Assembly: GCA_030867875.1 (NCBI GenBank)
Contig: JAOWCC010000936.1
Coordinates: forward strand, 79,889,032-79,953,031
From: Actinernus sp. WN-2022
Taxonomy: Eukaryota; Cnidaria; Anthozoa; Actiniaria; Actinernidae
Reading direction: 5' to 3'
DNA: 64,000 nucleotides
Shown: positions 41,901-53,900 of the stretch, piece by piece
Numbering within the stretch: the stretch's first letter is position 1
Layout of the letters: every line of letters starts with the position of its first letter
Notes under the pieces: generated by a model
Database searches by the model: none
Told to the model about the DNA's origin: nothing
What the model saw: only the letters and a program-made list of their open reading frames with translations
Translations under genes and position numbers: made by a program

Positions 41901-44900
41901 AGAACTCAGATTTGAGTCACAAACTCCTTTCTATAACGAGGTTTTCGTATGTGTACACAGTGGGCAAGATAATGACATACGATCACACTGAACTCGGAAA
42001 TGGCTTTCCATTGTCTTTCTAGCCCAATCAGATCGCAGACTTGCGCTAAAGAAAGAATACATAGCGACTGCGCGGCTATTTTTTGCAGTATTTCTTTCAT
42101 ATCCCTACGTCATCCATAATCTCGTTCCCAGACTCTCTCATCTAGGACTATAAATCTAATAACCAGCTGATTCTACCCCTGCACTTCCAGTCTGAATTAG
42201 CCAATCAGCGCCGTTTCGGTCACATTGCCAGTAGTTCCATTTATCGGTTTGTTCTCCGCAAATTTCAAACCGGCGGACATGCAAGCGTACTCAGAGAATA
42301 TCGTTTAAAAAGGGGGTAATTGTTCATCGTAATTTACTTTTTTGAATGAAAAAGTCACTTTGAGTAAACTCTAAGACTCTAAGGATCTAGATCTACGGCC
42401 AACTGACGTCTTCAATTGGAATTGTTGGCTTTGACAAATTGCTTTGCAGGGCCGACTCAGCTGAAAGGAGTATGAGAGGAGTCTGGAGACAAATGGGCAA
42501 AGCGCTAGCAAGCAGGGATCCCCTCACCAGGTCCCCGTGCACGGCCACATTACAGAACGAGTCATGTGCGACGTCCTTGTTCTTTCTTCTCTTGGACCTC
42601 TCGAGTCCATCATAGTGATGATGATGAACAGAACTAGGGGACACAGAGGGACCAACCACCGTGGTACCTAATACAGTGGGGCTCACAGGTGCTTCTGTAT
42701 TTAGGCCTGTTGCTACCTTTGAGCGTCTTCCATCTGTGGTAGAAACAAGCGTATAAAACACGACTTATCATCATATCTCATGCCTGGGCGCGAGACGAAC
42801 AACGGACCGAAGACAAAGCAAGTATTAGAGCTTTTCTTGATCACACCATTCATCTGTCGCTACCAGCCCTTCATTTGTTTCTGTTTTTGTCTTGAAGTTA
42901 TTATGGATTACCTGTGGCAAATACACAGCCGACGAGCAGTACGACGACGGGCGTTATGCAGCAAGAGAGATGGACCTTATCTTCGCTCGCGCTTAGCGTT
43001 CATCATACAAGAAAATTAACAAAAATGGAGGTCTGTATTGCGTCACAAGGAATGTTACGTCCTTTTCCATCATGGTTTGCTCCCGTTACAAGCAGAGACA
43101 ACTACTTACGTCGGCTCTCCTTCTTGAAGTGATGGTGATGATGAACCTCCCCTGGGGTCGTCACCAGGCTGCTATCCAATACACCTGGCGCGACCGATAC
43201 ACCAGGCGTGGTCACTACTCCTGTTGTTGCTAGTCCCGGCGCCGTACCTGCCATGGGCGTGGTTAGTACACCCGTACCTGCCATGGGCGTGGCCACATAT
43301 CCAGTGGGAGTACCAGTTCCTGGGTAAACACCTCCCTGATGATACCCATGGACTAGGGCCTGTACCTGCTGCTCTCGGTCACGTAACGCGGCTCGTAGGG
43401 CTTCCACTTCACTGGCGAGGGACGAAAGGCTGGGCCCTGAGGAGAACCGCAATGTCGTCAAGTGAATGCTATGCGATAAATCACAGTTATTAACGATCAC
43501 CCCAAAAAATGTAGGTCAAAAATCATACGAGTGATTACAACATTGCATGACCACGTAACGGGAGTGCAATTTCACGGACAAAAATTGCACTCCACTCAGT
43601 TCTATTTCCACTTAATAATATCCATTTTGAAATCTAAACTCATTGCACTCAAAGTTCAAAGAAAAAGTTCATAGCAAAATAAATGCTGCCAAATGTTTAT
43701 GATTTGTTTTTGCTGCTCCATTTGATTGGTTGGTTTGTAAGGTTCCTGTGTTTTCGCTGGTTCAGCAAAGTGTGCGATCACAGACACAGAAAGATGCGTA
43801 ATGACACTATTTTCAACCAATCAGATTGCAGAAAACCCCAGGGATTTCAATATGGATATAATTAACCGATAAATTCAACCCATAGTGAGAGAGATCAGTA
43901 CTTCCCGAACAAATACATGTCTAGAAACATTCAATCAGAGACATGTGACCTTTATCAAGCTGCGGTCATGCTACGTCCCGGGAGAATAGAAACCTTTGTT
44001 CTTGCACTTCTAACCTCGACACAGAGACGAGGCTGGAAGTGCAAAAGCTATTGTTTATAGCCATGGTCGCAGAGTGATCATGCAAGATCTATTGAAGCTA
44101 TAAACCAACCATGTCCTGTGGTATAGTCGACTTGTGGTGTTACGGATTGAGCCAGGTATTCCCTCAGCCGCTCGAGCTCAGCATTCTGTGTAGCTAACGC
44201 TGACGCCAAGTTACTGATCTCGTCACGCTGAGGAGCTGCCAAATAATAGTAACCCTTATCTTAACGCCATAGTGTATAACGCTAACAGCTTGTGGTGTAT
44301 AATAGTTACCCTTATCTTAACGCCATAGTGTATAACGCTAACAGCTTGTGGTGTATAATAGTAACCCTTATCTTAACGCCATAGTGTATAACGCTAACAG
44401 CTTGTGGTGTATAACAGTAACCCTTATCTTAACGCCATAGTGTATAACGCTAACAGCTTGTGGTGTATAATAGTAACCCTTATCTTAACGCCATAGTGTA
44501 TAACGCTAACAGCTTGTGGTGTATAATAGTAACCCTTATCTTAACGCCATAGTGTATAACGCTAACAGCTTGTGGTGTATAATAGTAACCCTTATCTTAA
44601 CGCCATAGTGTATAACGCTAACAGCTTGTGGTGTATAATAGTAACCCTTATCTTAACGCCATAGTGTATAACGCTAACAGCTTGTGGTGTATAATAGTAA
44701 CCCTTATCTTAACGCCATAGTGTATAACGCTAACAGCTTGTGGTGTATAATAGTAACCCTTATCTTAACGCCATAGTGTATAACGCTAACAGCTTGTGGT
44801 GTATAACAGTAACCCTTATCTTAACGCCATATAGTGTATAACGCTAACAGCTTGTGGTGTATAATAGTAACCCTTATCTTAACGCCATAGTGTATAACGC

Positions 44901-47900
44901 TAACAGCTTGTGGTGTATAATAGTAACCCTTATCTTAACGCCATAGTGTATAACGCTAACAGCTTGTGGTGTATAAATCAAGTTAAACAGTATAAGAATC
45001 TCAGTTAACGAGGAGGCAAATCGACTGGTTATTTACAAACGTGGTCGTGCGCACGGGGAATCGAACTCAGCGTCCCTGGATTACCGCCGTGTTAACCTGT
45101 ACACGCGTTACTATTTCGTTGTTTCTGTCCAACATACGCATAAGTAATGCATTCATCATTAGCTGTACTTTTTTATCTCTCACCTCTGAGTAGAATAAGC
45201 GCCGCTAATGATCAATATATTACTGCGAATGTTGCTTATGTCGCGCGTCGCTAGTGAAAACCACCCTTAAGGCCTACCCTTCACTTTTGCTTTGATAAGT
45301 CCCGTAAAAAACAATGACAACTATTCTTGTTAGCCATAGCCTTACGCGCTGGTCTCGCGGCGATTTTAATAACCGCAAGCCTTGTGCAAATAAAAAATGT
45401 TAGAATATCCGAAACTGCACAAAACACATATGCATTGCAGAACTTCGCTCAAGTAATGCATGAGTGATTATTTTCACCTCCCCCCAGGCCAATGTTCTCA
45501 CCCACTGAAGCAGCATCTCTTGTTCCTCGTCTCACGTGACTCTGGAGCTGTTGGTCCTTAGCATCAAGCAATGCTTGTAATCCTGCTATCTACACAAGGA
45601 TCGAGTTTACTATTAGTTGTCTCTACCTAACAAGTATGAATTTTAATTTTTCTAGCCAACGGCTCCATGACAAGTGAGACAAAAGCAGTTCCTGGTGTTA
45701 TAATAATTACATCACCATACAACGTCTCCATAGAGCGTTCTCGCTGACATCACTGTTTCCATGACGACTGCCATGACGTCGTCATCATTATGACCTTAAT
45801 TGTGAACTTCGAATTTATGCTAACCAGCATCGTCACTGCGTGTAAGCCCTGAAAAGAAGTATTTATAAACAGTGCACGAACTCATGTCAACTCGTACCTG
45901 TTGTTGGGCATCAGCGAGCTCCTTCGTAGCGATGGCCTGTGCTTGTTCTCGCCACTGCTCTGCTCTTAACGCGTCTAAATCTTTCTCGTACTTGTCCTTA
46001 AAGTTAAAGAAGAAATAACAGTGATCAATACTTAATACCACTTCATTTCTTGTTTTGTAAAATATTTGGGTGCTGCTTACCCTTAGTGCCTGGTTCTCAG
46101 CGTCTTTAAACATTTTCCTAAGCTCATCCATCTGATACTGCAAACCTCTCATCTGGGTTTGTTGTGCGTTGTCTCGCACTGTACCGTTCTGTTGGTAAAA
46201 ATACCACTATCAAGGACCAAAGGATTGTTCTCCAAGCTTATTTTAGTAAGAATGAAATATGTTCTAAAGCTTACCTGCAGCAGTCGACTCTTTTCGTCGA
46301 GTAAGGATTGTAAAGCCGCGTTCTGTTTGTCTGCCTTGTCCAGCTGTGAAGAGTTATACGTTACTATTTAACACTGGTGCAAACAACTGAAAGGGGAGCC
46401 GGGGTGGCGCAGTGGTTAACCGCTTCGCCTTTCACCTCTGTGGTCCAGGTTCGATTCCCGGACGGGGCGCCATATGTGAGTTGAGTTTGTTGGTATCTCG
46501 CCCTTGCTCCGAGGGTTTTTCTCCGGGTTATCCGGTTTTCCTCCCTCCGCAAAAACCAACACGCTAAATTCCAATTCAATTGGATTAGCCGGGACCTGGC
46601 TTTGATCAGCTCCCATGGTTGTTTCAGGTCTCGTTAGAAATTCAGAGTTGAAAGCCGCCATGAGAAGCGAGTAGCAGCTGACGTTTCCAGCACTAGGCGA
46701 CAGAACACAAAGCCTGTCGACGGTAACGACATTTGTACTGTAAAGAATAAAACACTAACCTGCTCATTGTTCATGATTTTTGCTCTTTGCAGTTGATCAC
46801 GTAATGCAGCAAGTTCATCCTCCATTTGCCTGGCTCGCAGGCCCTCCAGTTCCCTATTCTTGGCTTCCTAAAAGATACAACGACATCTAGCTTATTAGGA
46901 CGACAGAAGCCAAGAGCGAGACGTTTAGTTCTTTTACTGCGCGACTACCTATGGCAGAACGAAAATAAAGCGCATTTCGTTCTGCAATGTGACTGGTTTT
47001 CGTTGTCTTAGTGGCCCCGGTAGTCGCACAATAAAGAGGCAGCGTTTGTATCCGTTCCCTTAGTTATTTAACCAGTGTTCACCTTTTGGTCAGCTCTTTG
47101 CTGCATCCGTCTCAGTCTGTCCAGCTCGTCTTCAAGCCCTTGGACTTTGGCAGCGTTCACAGCACGCGCTCTGTCCAACTAAACATCGATGAGAAAAATA
47201 ATGTCATTAAACAAGGTCCCTGTATTTCGTGTTTGCATGTGTGGACGTGTACCATTTTACTTCTTGAGTAAGTTTGCCCAGGTGATCACTACATGTCTGC
47301 AAGTCGTTGTAATTACAAACCTAACCCTAGACGACCCAAATACCATATAACTTACTTCATCGTCAGCGTTCTCTAACAGCCTTTCCAGTCTCTCGTTGGC
47401 TCGAGCCAATTCATCCTCTAATTCCTTCACTTGAGCTTCAAACTTTCGCTTGTCACGTGCGCGCTTGTCCTCCTAGAATATAAACAAAACAACAATAAAT
47501 AACGTGCACCATAATTTGCAATCTCCACACAAATGTCCACATATTACTGGCAAGCTTCAAAACAAATAACAATTTGTCATAAACTTTAGAGGTTAGTAAA
47601 CAGTACGAGAACTCTCACCACATGTTGTTCCCTGGCCTTGGCATCTCTCAGCGCGTCCTCTAGTGCTCCTAGCTGAGCTTCGAGTCTCTTTTGTTCGGCA
47701 ACATAGTCTCCATGTAAAGCTCTAAGCTAATAATAATGATAATAATAATAATAATGAATAATAATTAGTATTCTGTATCAAATGATACAGAGTACTAACT
47801 GAAAGCTAACTAGAATCCTCTATCGAATGATACAGGATACGAACATGCGAACGTTAGTATGGGGAGGTCTCACGACCGATCACTGACTTTCCCTATCCCG

Positions 47901-50900
47901 GGCCTTTCCCTATCCCTGACTTTCCCTTTCCCTATCTCGCCGAAGCGGCTCGCCATTGTATATCCGATGTACAACATTGCTCATATTGTAAATAGTACAT
48001 AGTGCTCCTATCTGAGCTTAGAGTCTCTTTTGTTCGGCAGCATGGTCTCTAAGCTGTGGGTTTAACATAACAGGTCACATATCACAATCGGTGACACGCA
48101 CAGGTGCACCACCGAAGACGCACACGCTGCACATACAGTGGGACAAAATTTGGAACTCCAAAAATTGGAACTCTTATCTAGCTCTTTAAAAGAGGCGAAT
48201 AGTCTTCACTTATTTAAAACAAACTGAGAAATATCGATATCTGTGCAAATGCCTCGTGACTAATGTATTTTATCGTGTGCAATCATTATATATGTATTTA
48301 ATATATTGAAGCGTAGTCTATACATTGTTCATGTTAAATTACTACTTTTAGGTATCTATTTTAACTGTTATCCTAGAAAGCAAGTCCGTGTTTTAAATAA
48401 AGTTTCATCAACACAAATCACCATTCTCTCCACGGCTTAGCAAAAAACACGTGTTTTTTTCGCTAACACGAAGTTAATTAGGGTGGCCCTGTGTTCCGAG
48501 ATCGAATTGTAATTTGTTTCAAGTTTCCTTAATTTTTTACACAGTTTAAAGGCGATCATTACAATACTCCAGTTTCGTATTCGAAAATTACCGCTGAATG
48601 CAATGACTACAGACGCATGTACGCAGGGTTAGCCTCATTCTGAAGTTAAACATTCATAAATACCAGCGAGAAGGTGGGCTATTCACAATACTGTGTATTG
48701 TTTTTCACCTTCTCGCTTGTATTTACGAATGTTTAATTTCATTTAGTCCAATCAGATGAAGCAAATCAGTCACGTGCATGCTCCTTTATACCTAATAAAA
48801 TCTCATCATTCTAAAAAGTTCGCGGAGGGATATGAATTCTGTCCAAGGGGGAAATGGGATTAACGATTGAGACAATGGTAAGCACCTTGCAACTCTTGGA
48901 ATTTCTATTGATGTTTCAGCTTTCTCATTGAATTGCCAATTAGGATCGACGTTTTATATAAAGAATACTAATGAACATGAAATTCTATATAAAGTTTCAT
49001 CCTAATTAAGACTTCACTGATAAAGGCGGACCCAAAGATAGCAACATGTAAACGGAACATAAGGTACCTAGATAATAAATTTTGCACTAAATTTACTAAT
49101 ATCAGCAGACTACCGAGATACACAATTTTATTTTTTATGAAGTTATCCAACTACAACTACTTGTTTACCGAGCCACTGTTTAGTTCAAACTATTAAACCA
49201 AACTCAAAAAACGTGCATTAAACTTACAAACATCCTCTTCATATTTTGTGCCAGAGTCAACAATTTAGAGTCTGCCGTCATGTCAGTCACATCGCTTTCC
49301 AAGTCTTGAACTTTATCGATGTCAACCACGACACCAAATCCTTCAAGTGCAGCTTCTTGCCCTAGCTTGTTTGCTTTCAGCATTGCGAAACGCCGCTCCA
49401 AACAACATAGTATGGTAATTTCTTCATGTCATTCCCTTGAGATGTTCGTATCGCAGGCGGTGATTACTCGAATATTTTGCATGGCGTTGTGAATACAAAG
49501 GTTCCATGGTTCATTAAGTAACCATTATACGTTTTTGAAGCCGTTTTAAAATAAACTCGCAGCACGTGTTTTATCAGGTCTAAAACTCTCGGGCGCTCTG
49601 TCAGGCCAACAATCTCCTCACTATTCCTCTCATCTACACAGAAAGGCTCTATTGCAGTTGTTTCGCGAAATATTCAAGGATAAAAGTTGAACAACGGTAG
49701 ACACTCAAATCAGCGCTTGCATCGTTCACAAGCCAGTATGAAATCTATTATGTATTATTAATTTGAAGCCGTTTCTTTTAAAATCTATTTCTAATGAATG
49801 AAAGCATGTGCTACTAATATCACACTTCCACTTTTCTTTCATTTTTATCCGATTCACACAGATCTGTGGAAGTAATTTTGATTCTACTGATTCTTTGGTA
49901 GACTGTGAACTGCTTGCTGTACTAAATTCAAACTCATTTGTTTTCGCACGTTTTTCTCGAAATGACGTCATACCATATGTCATAAGGTCCCTTTTCGCTT
50001 GGCGCGACCCAGTCACATCATATATTTGTAGGTTCAAGACTATAAGACATCCACTCAAAAGAACAACGAGAGTTACACGTCTGCAGGGACCAAAGTAGCC
50101 AAAGCTTTCGAGTTGGCAGGAGAGTTGGTCACTGCTTTTGATAAAGTATTGACAACTAAGTTGAAAAAAACAACTGAGTAGCTTAGATATAGGTTGTACA
50201 TACTTAAACATACACAAATACATATATAAACTTTACATTTGTTGCTTTTAGACGAAAAAGTGAAATGGAAATGTTATAATGCACTGACTCACCCTGTCTC
50301 CGTCTGCCTTGCTCTTTGCCAGTCTGTTCTGTAGCTGGTCCAGTTTGTTTTCCAGATTTCGTATCTTGGCTTCAAGAGGAGCACTGGCACTAGCGAGCTG
50401 TATTATGGCAAGTATTGTCATTCAAGATCGAATAATCATCAAATCAATAGAGAAACAAACAACTGACCAATTTAGTTTGTACATTTGTTGTCCCAATTCA
50501 GATCATGTGACAGCTCTCCAGAGGATTCAGTGCTTTGTTTCCGAGATCTACAAACTGATGCATTTCCTCTTGGGATACAGAAAACATAACTCAAGGAAAA
50601 TGGCAGGTGACCTGAATTGGGAAACCAAATGTACAAGCTAAATCGGTCAATAGTCCTTTTACATGATGACGTCACGTTATCACCACCAAGCCTCGCATTG
50701 GCACAACATTTCCTCAACACGAAAGTGAGGCTTGGTGGTGATGACAAAAGCATGACGTCATCACGCATAATAAGGCATATTCTACAAAACAACTGAACGC
50801 TACATTATATCAAGCATTAACGTGGGGTTCGCTTTATATCACAAGATGATCAAAACACATTTCCACTGATTTCTATGCATGCGGAAGGTATTCCATAATA

Positions 50901-53900
50901 TACACACACAACTTATGATAACAGCAACAATAAATTTACATAAATACATTACATCAGTAGACGACATGTTGAGAGGCCTGAAGTAGTATAAGACTAATCG
51001 ATTCAGGCATCCCAGAATCTATAAACTTTAAAACATTTTGTTGGGGTCAAGCAAAACACACACTACATAAATAGATTACAAATACTAAATACAAACTATA
51101 TACAGGTACATGTAAGTTCATTAAAAGGCCGGAGTATGCTGATTCATAAACACAAAATATAGATTAAAAGACGAACAGAGATGGATTAAGGTGAACACAG
51201 CGATTTTTACTCCCTCAGCGAACTTTGGCTCCCATTCAGGGGTGAAGAGAACGCAGTACTTACAGTGCTTATAGAGAGGTGATAGTAGTGAGATGCAGAG
51301 TATTTACCGCGTGTTCCATGGTATGTTGAGCTCGTTCCAGTTGTTCTTTTAGTCGCGCTATCTCCTCCTGTAGATCATCCACCTCATGCTTGTGAGCCGC
51401 TTTCTGTCGTGCGAGCTTAGTACAAATAAACAGTTTGTTACAAAGTCAGTAACGTGTTACGCAGATAACGGTCTTTAACAAGCTAAGGCTTACAAGCTAC
51501 ATTGTAAGTGCAAATATTATTTTTTTCTATTCAGTTGGTTTGAGCTTGGCATTAAGATACAGGTAATTAACAATACAGACAATCTTCACAAGGCATTTGC
51601 AATTAAATCTAACCATAGGAATGGACAATTTTTAAACAAGAAAGGATCAAGCTAACCACGGAAATGAACGATAACGGCGACTAAACAAACTTACTCCTAC
51701 AGTTATTAAAGACGAAATATTCAATAGACCTACAGTTGTATATCAAGTTTCAGCTAATTTGAACTGAAAACCTTCTACGTCTAGTTTTAGCTAATGAAGA
51801 AATGGTGCGACGATACTATGATTCTAAATAATAATAATAAACTTTACTGATTAGAGTGTCAAATGTATTAGCACATGGTATTGCTAATTGGGGCCACTGT
51901 TAATAAACCATATGTATATACTATGCACTGAGGGTGGTCACTGCCAGAGATGTGTTTCTGTTCTCAGTGGGGGCCTTTCAACGTCCTGATCCGAGAAGAC
52001 GCGAAGGTCTAACCATTTGCAACGTCCGTCAGGGCAAAGGCAGCACCTTCTCATAATTACTGTTGATCCGGCCGGGGATTTAAACCCGCGACCTCCCGCA
52101 CAACAGACAGACTGAGCTAACTGGGAGGCAAACTTCCATAATCATCTTGTAGCTAGTTTGCTAAGGTAAAACCCAGTTGATACAAGGCCAGCTCACCTCT
52201 TCTTGCAGGCCTCCCTGTTTTGCCAAGCTATCCTTCAACTTTTGCAGTTCGTTTCTGAGTTTACTTAACTGGGCGTCTTTGAGCTCATTTTCCTCTGCAA
52301 GCTAGAAAAAATGTTGATCAGTGCAAACAGTTAGCAGAAGACAGATTTTAATTTCAGGCTATGTGACCTGCCTCGTCTTCGGGTGCTCAAATAACAAGAA
52401 GCGCGAAAGTGAAATGGGTTCAAGGCGGGAACGCGAAACCCACTGCGCTTGCACTCACTCGCGCTTCTTTTCGCGTGTTTTACAAGTCATGTAAACAGCG
52501 AGTCAGTAATTTGTCTTCTCAACTGAGAGTTTAATCCAACGTAGATCTCACCATAACCGCATTTGTTTATGACGGAAAGAGATCACCACATAAATGTTGA
52601 TGGATCCAAAATCTACCTTGGGGGTTTTGATCTTATTATTCGACATGATAAAGCATGACTATTTTATTGATTTATTCCCATTTTCTTACCTTCCCCGCGC
52701 GATCATTTGCCTGTCTAAGTACGTTGCGTAAATTGTCAAGTTTGTCACTCAGTCCTTTAATTTCAGCATCCACCTGCGGACATACAAACAATCACAAACA
52801 ATTGAATATTATTTTTGCATTTCGGAACTTCAAGTACTCTCAGGAATCAGTGCAATGTATACAGTATATGTCACATCAAACGTAATTTAATGAAGCCTGG
52901 ATTTCGCTAGCGGCATAAGCACAAGAAACATAGGCAGACGCAGTGCCGTATTTATCATTAGCAGTACTTGTTCTTATTATATGGCACATGCTACTTCCGG
53001 TCAATTGGCGCGCGCTGATTGGCCGTTTAGCGGCAAAGCCTCTGTCTGTACAGAAAAACCGCGGTCTGATATTTCTCTGTACAGACCTCACGCTCGGTTA
53101 ATAAGTAGTTATTATCTCACACCTGTGGCGTGTTACTCCGTTAGGAGGTCTTTTGGCCGCAGTATAGATAGATAGATAGATAAATAGACAGTTATATAGA
53201 TAAATAGATAGAGTAGAACAAGCGCCGCTTATGATAAATACGGCACTGCGTCTGTTGCTTAGTATTTTACAGGACTGCCCATTGTTTCATTGCCGGAAAA
53301 CAACGGCCAGAGTTGTACTTATTATACACGTGTACACGTTTCATTGTGTTGGGTTTGAGAGTGACACTAGAATAGTGGTATCACAAATAGACTCGTGCAA
53401 CTCTCTATGATTTACAAGTTAAACAAATATTAGGGCCATTTATAGGACAGCAAGTTAGCCAAGGCTTGTCTAAGCCATGAACGATTCGTAGATATGGGTT
53501 AAAAACTGAAGTTCACGAATAACTGAAGGCACGGCTTATAATCTAAGCCATGAACGATTCGTATAAATGGGTTAAAAACTGAAGTTCACGAATAACTGAA
53601 GCCACGGCTTATCTAAGCCATGAACGTTTCGTATAAATGGATCAAAAACTGAAGTTTAAAAGCCACGGCTTAACGAAGTCCTCGTATAAATGCCACATTT
53701 TTGTGAACTCCGCGGCTTAGATAAGTCGCGGCTAACTTTCTCTCGTATAGATGGCCCTATTGTTACCATTGATACTAATACCCCACACCCTACAGCTTAC
53801 ATCCTACACCTTCCATCCTACACCATACAGCTTACACCTTACCGTGTCCTTGTCGACCTTTCCTCCTTGCTTCTCTTTCTTCAGAGCACCTAACATATCT

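Larger units (their letters stand above)
32179..42527. other. Large retroelement-filled intron between exons 22 and 23
   Basis: About 10.3 kb. Contains two LINEs, several foldbacks, a SINE and a 23 bp array, described separately. About 44 residues of centriolin coil expected here by homology were not detected, so a short exon may be hidden or lost. Confidence 0.5.

Noticed and set aside
45827..45850. 24 nt exon (GLHAVTML)
   Set aside because: Splice sites exist and phase fits, but exon 18 joined directly to exon 19 gives an unbroken heptad run and matches the human block better.
49204..49401. Extra centriolin exon ending at a good GTAAGT
   Set aside because: Peptide ALEGFGVVVDIDKVQDLES lacks heptads and the neighbours join without it; more likely a repeat or pseudogene piece.
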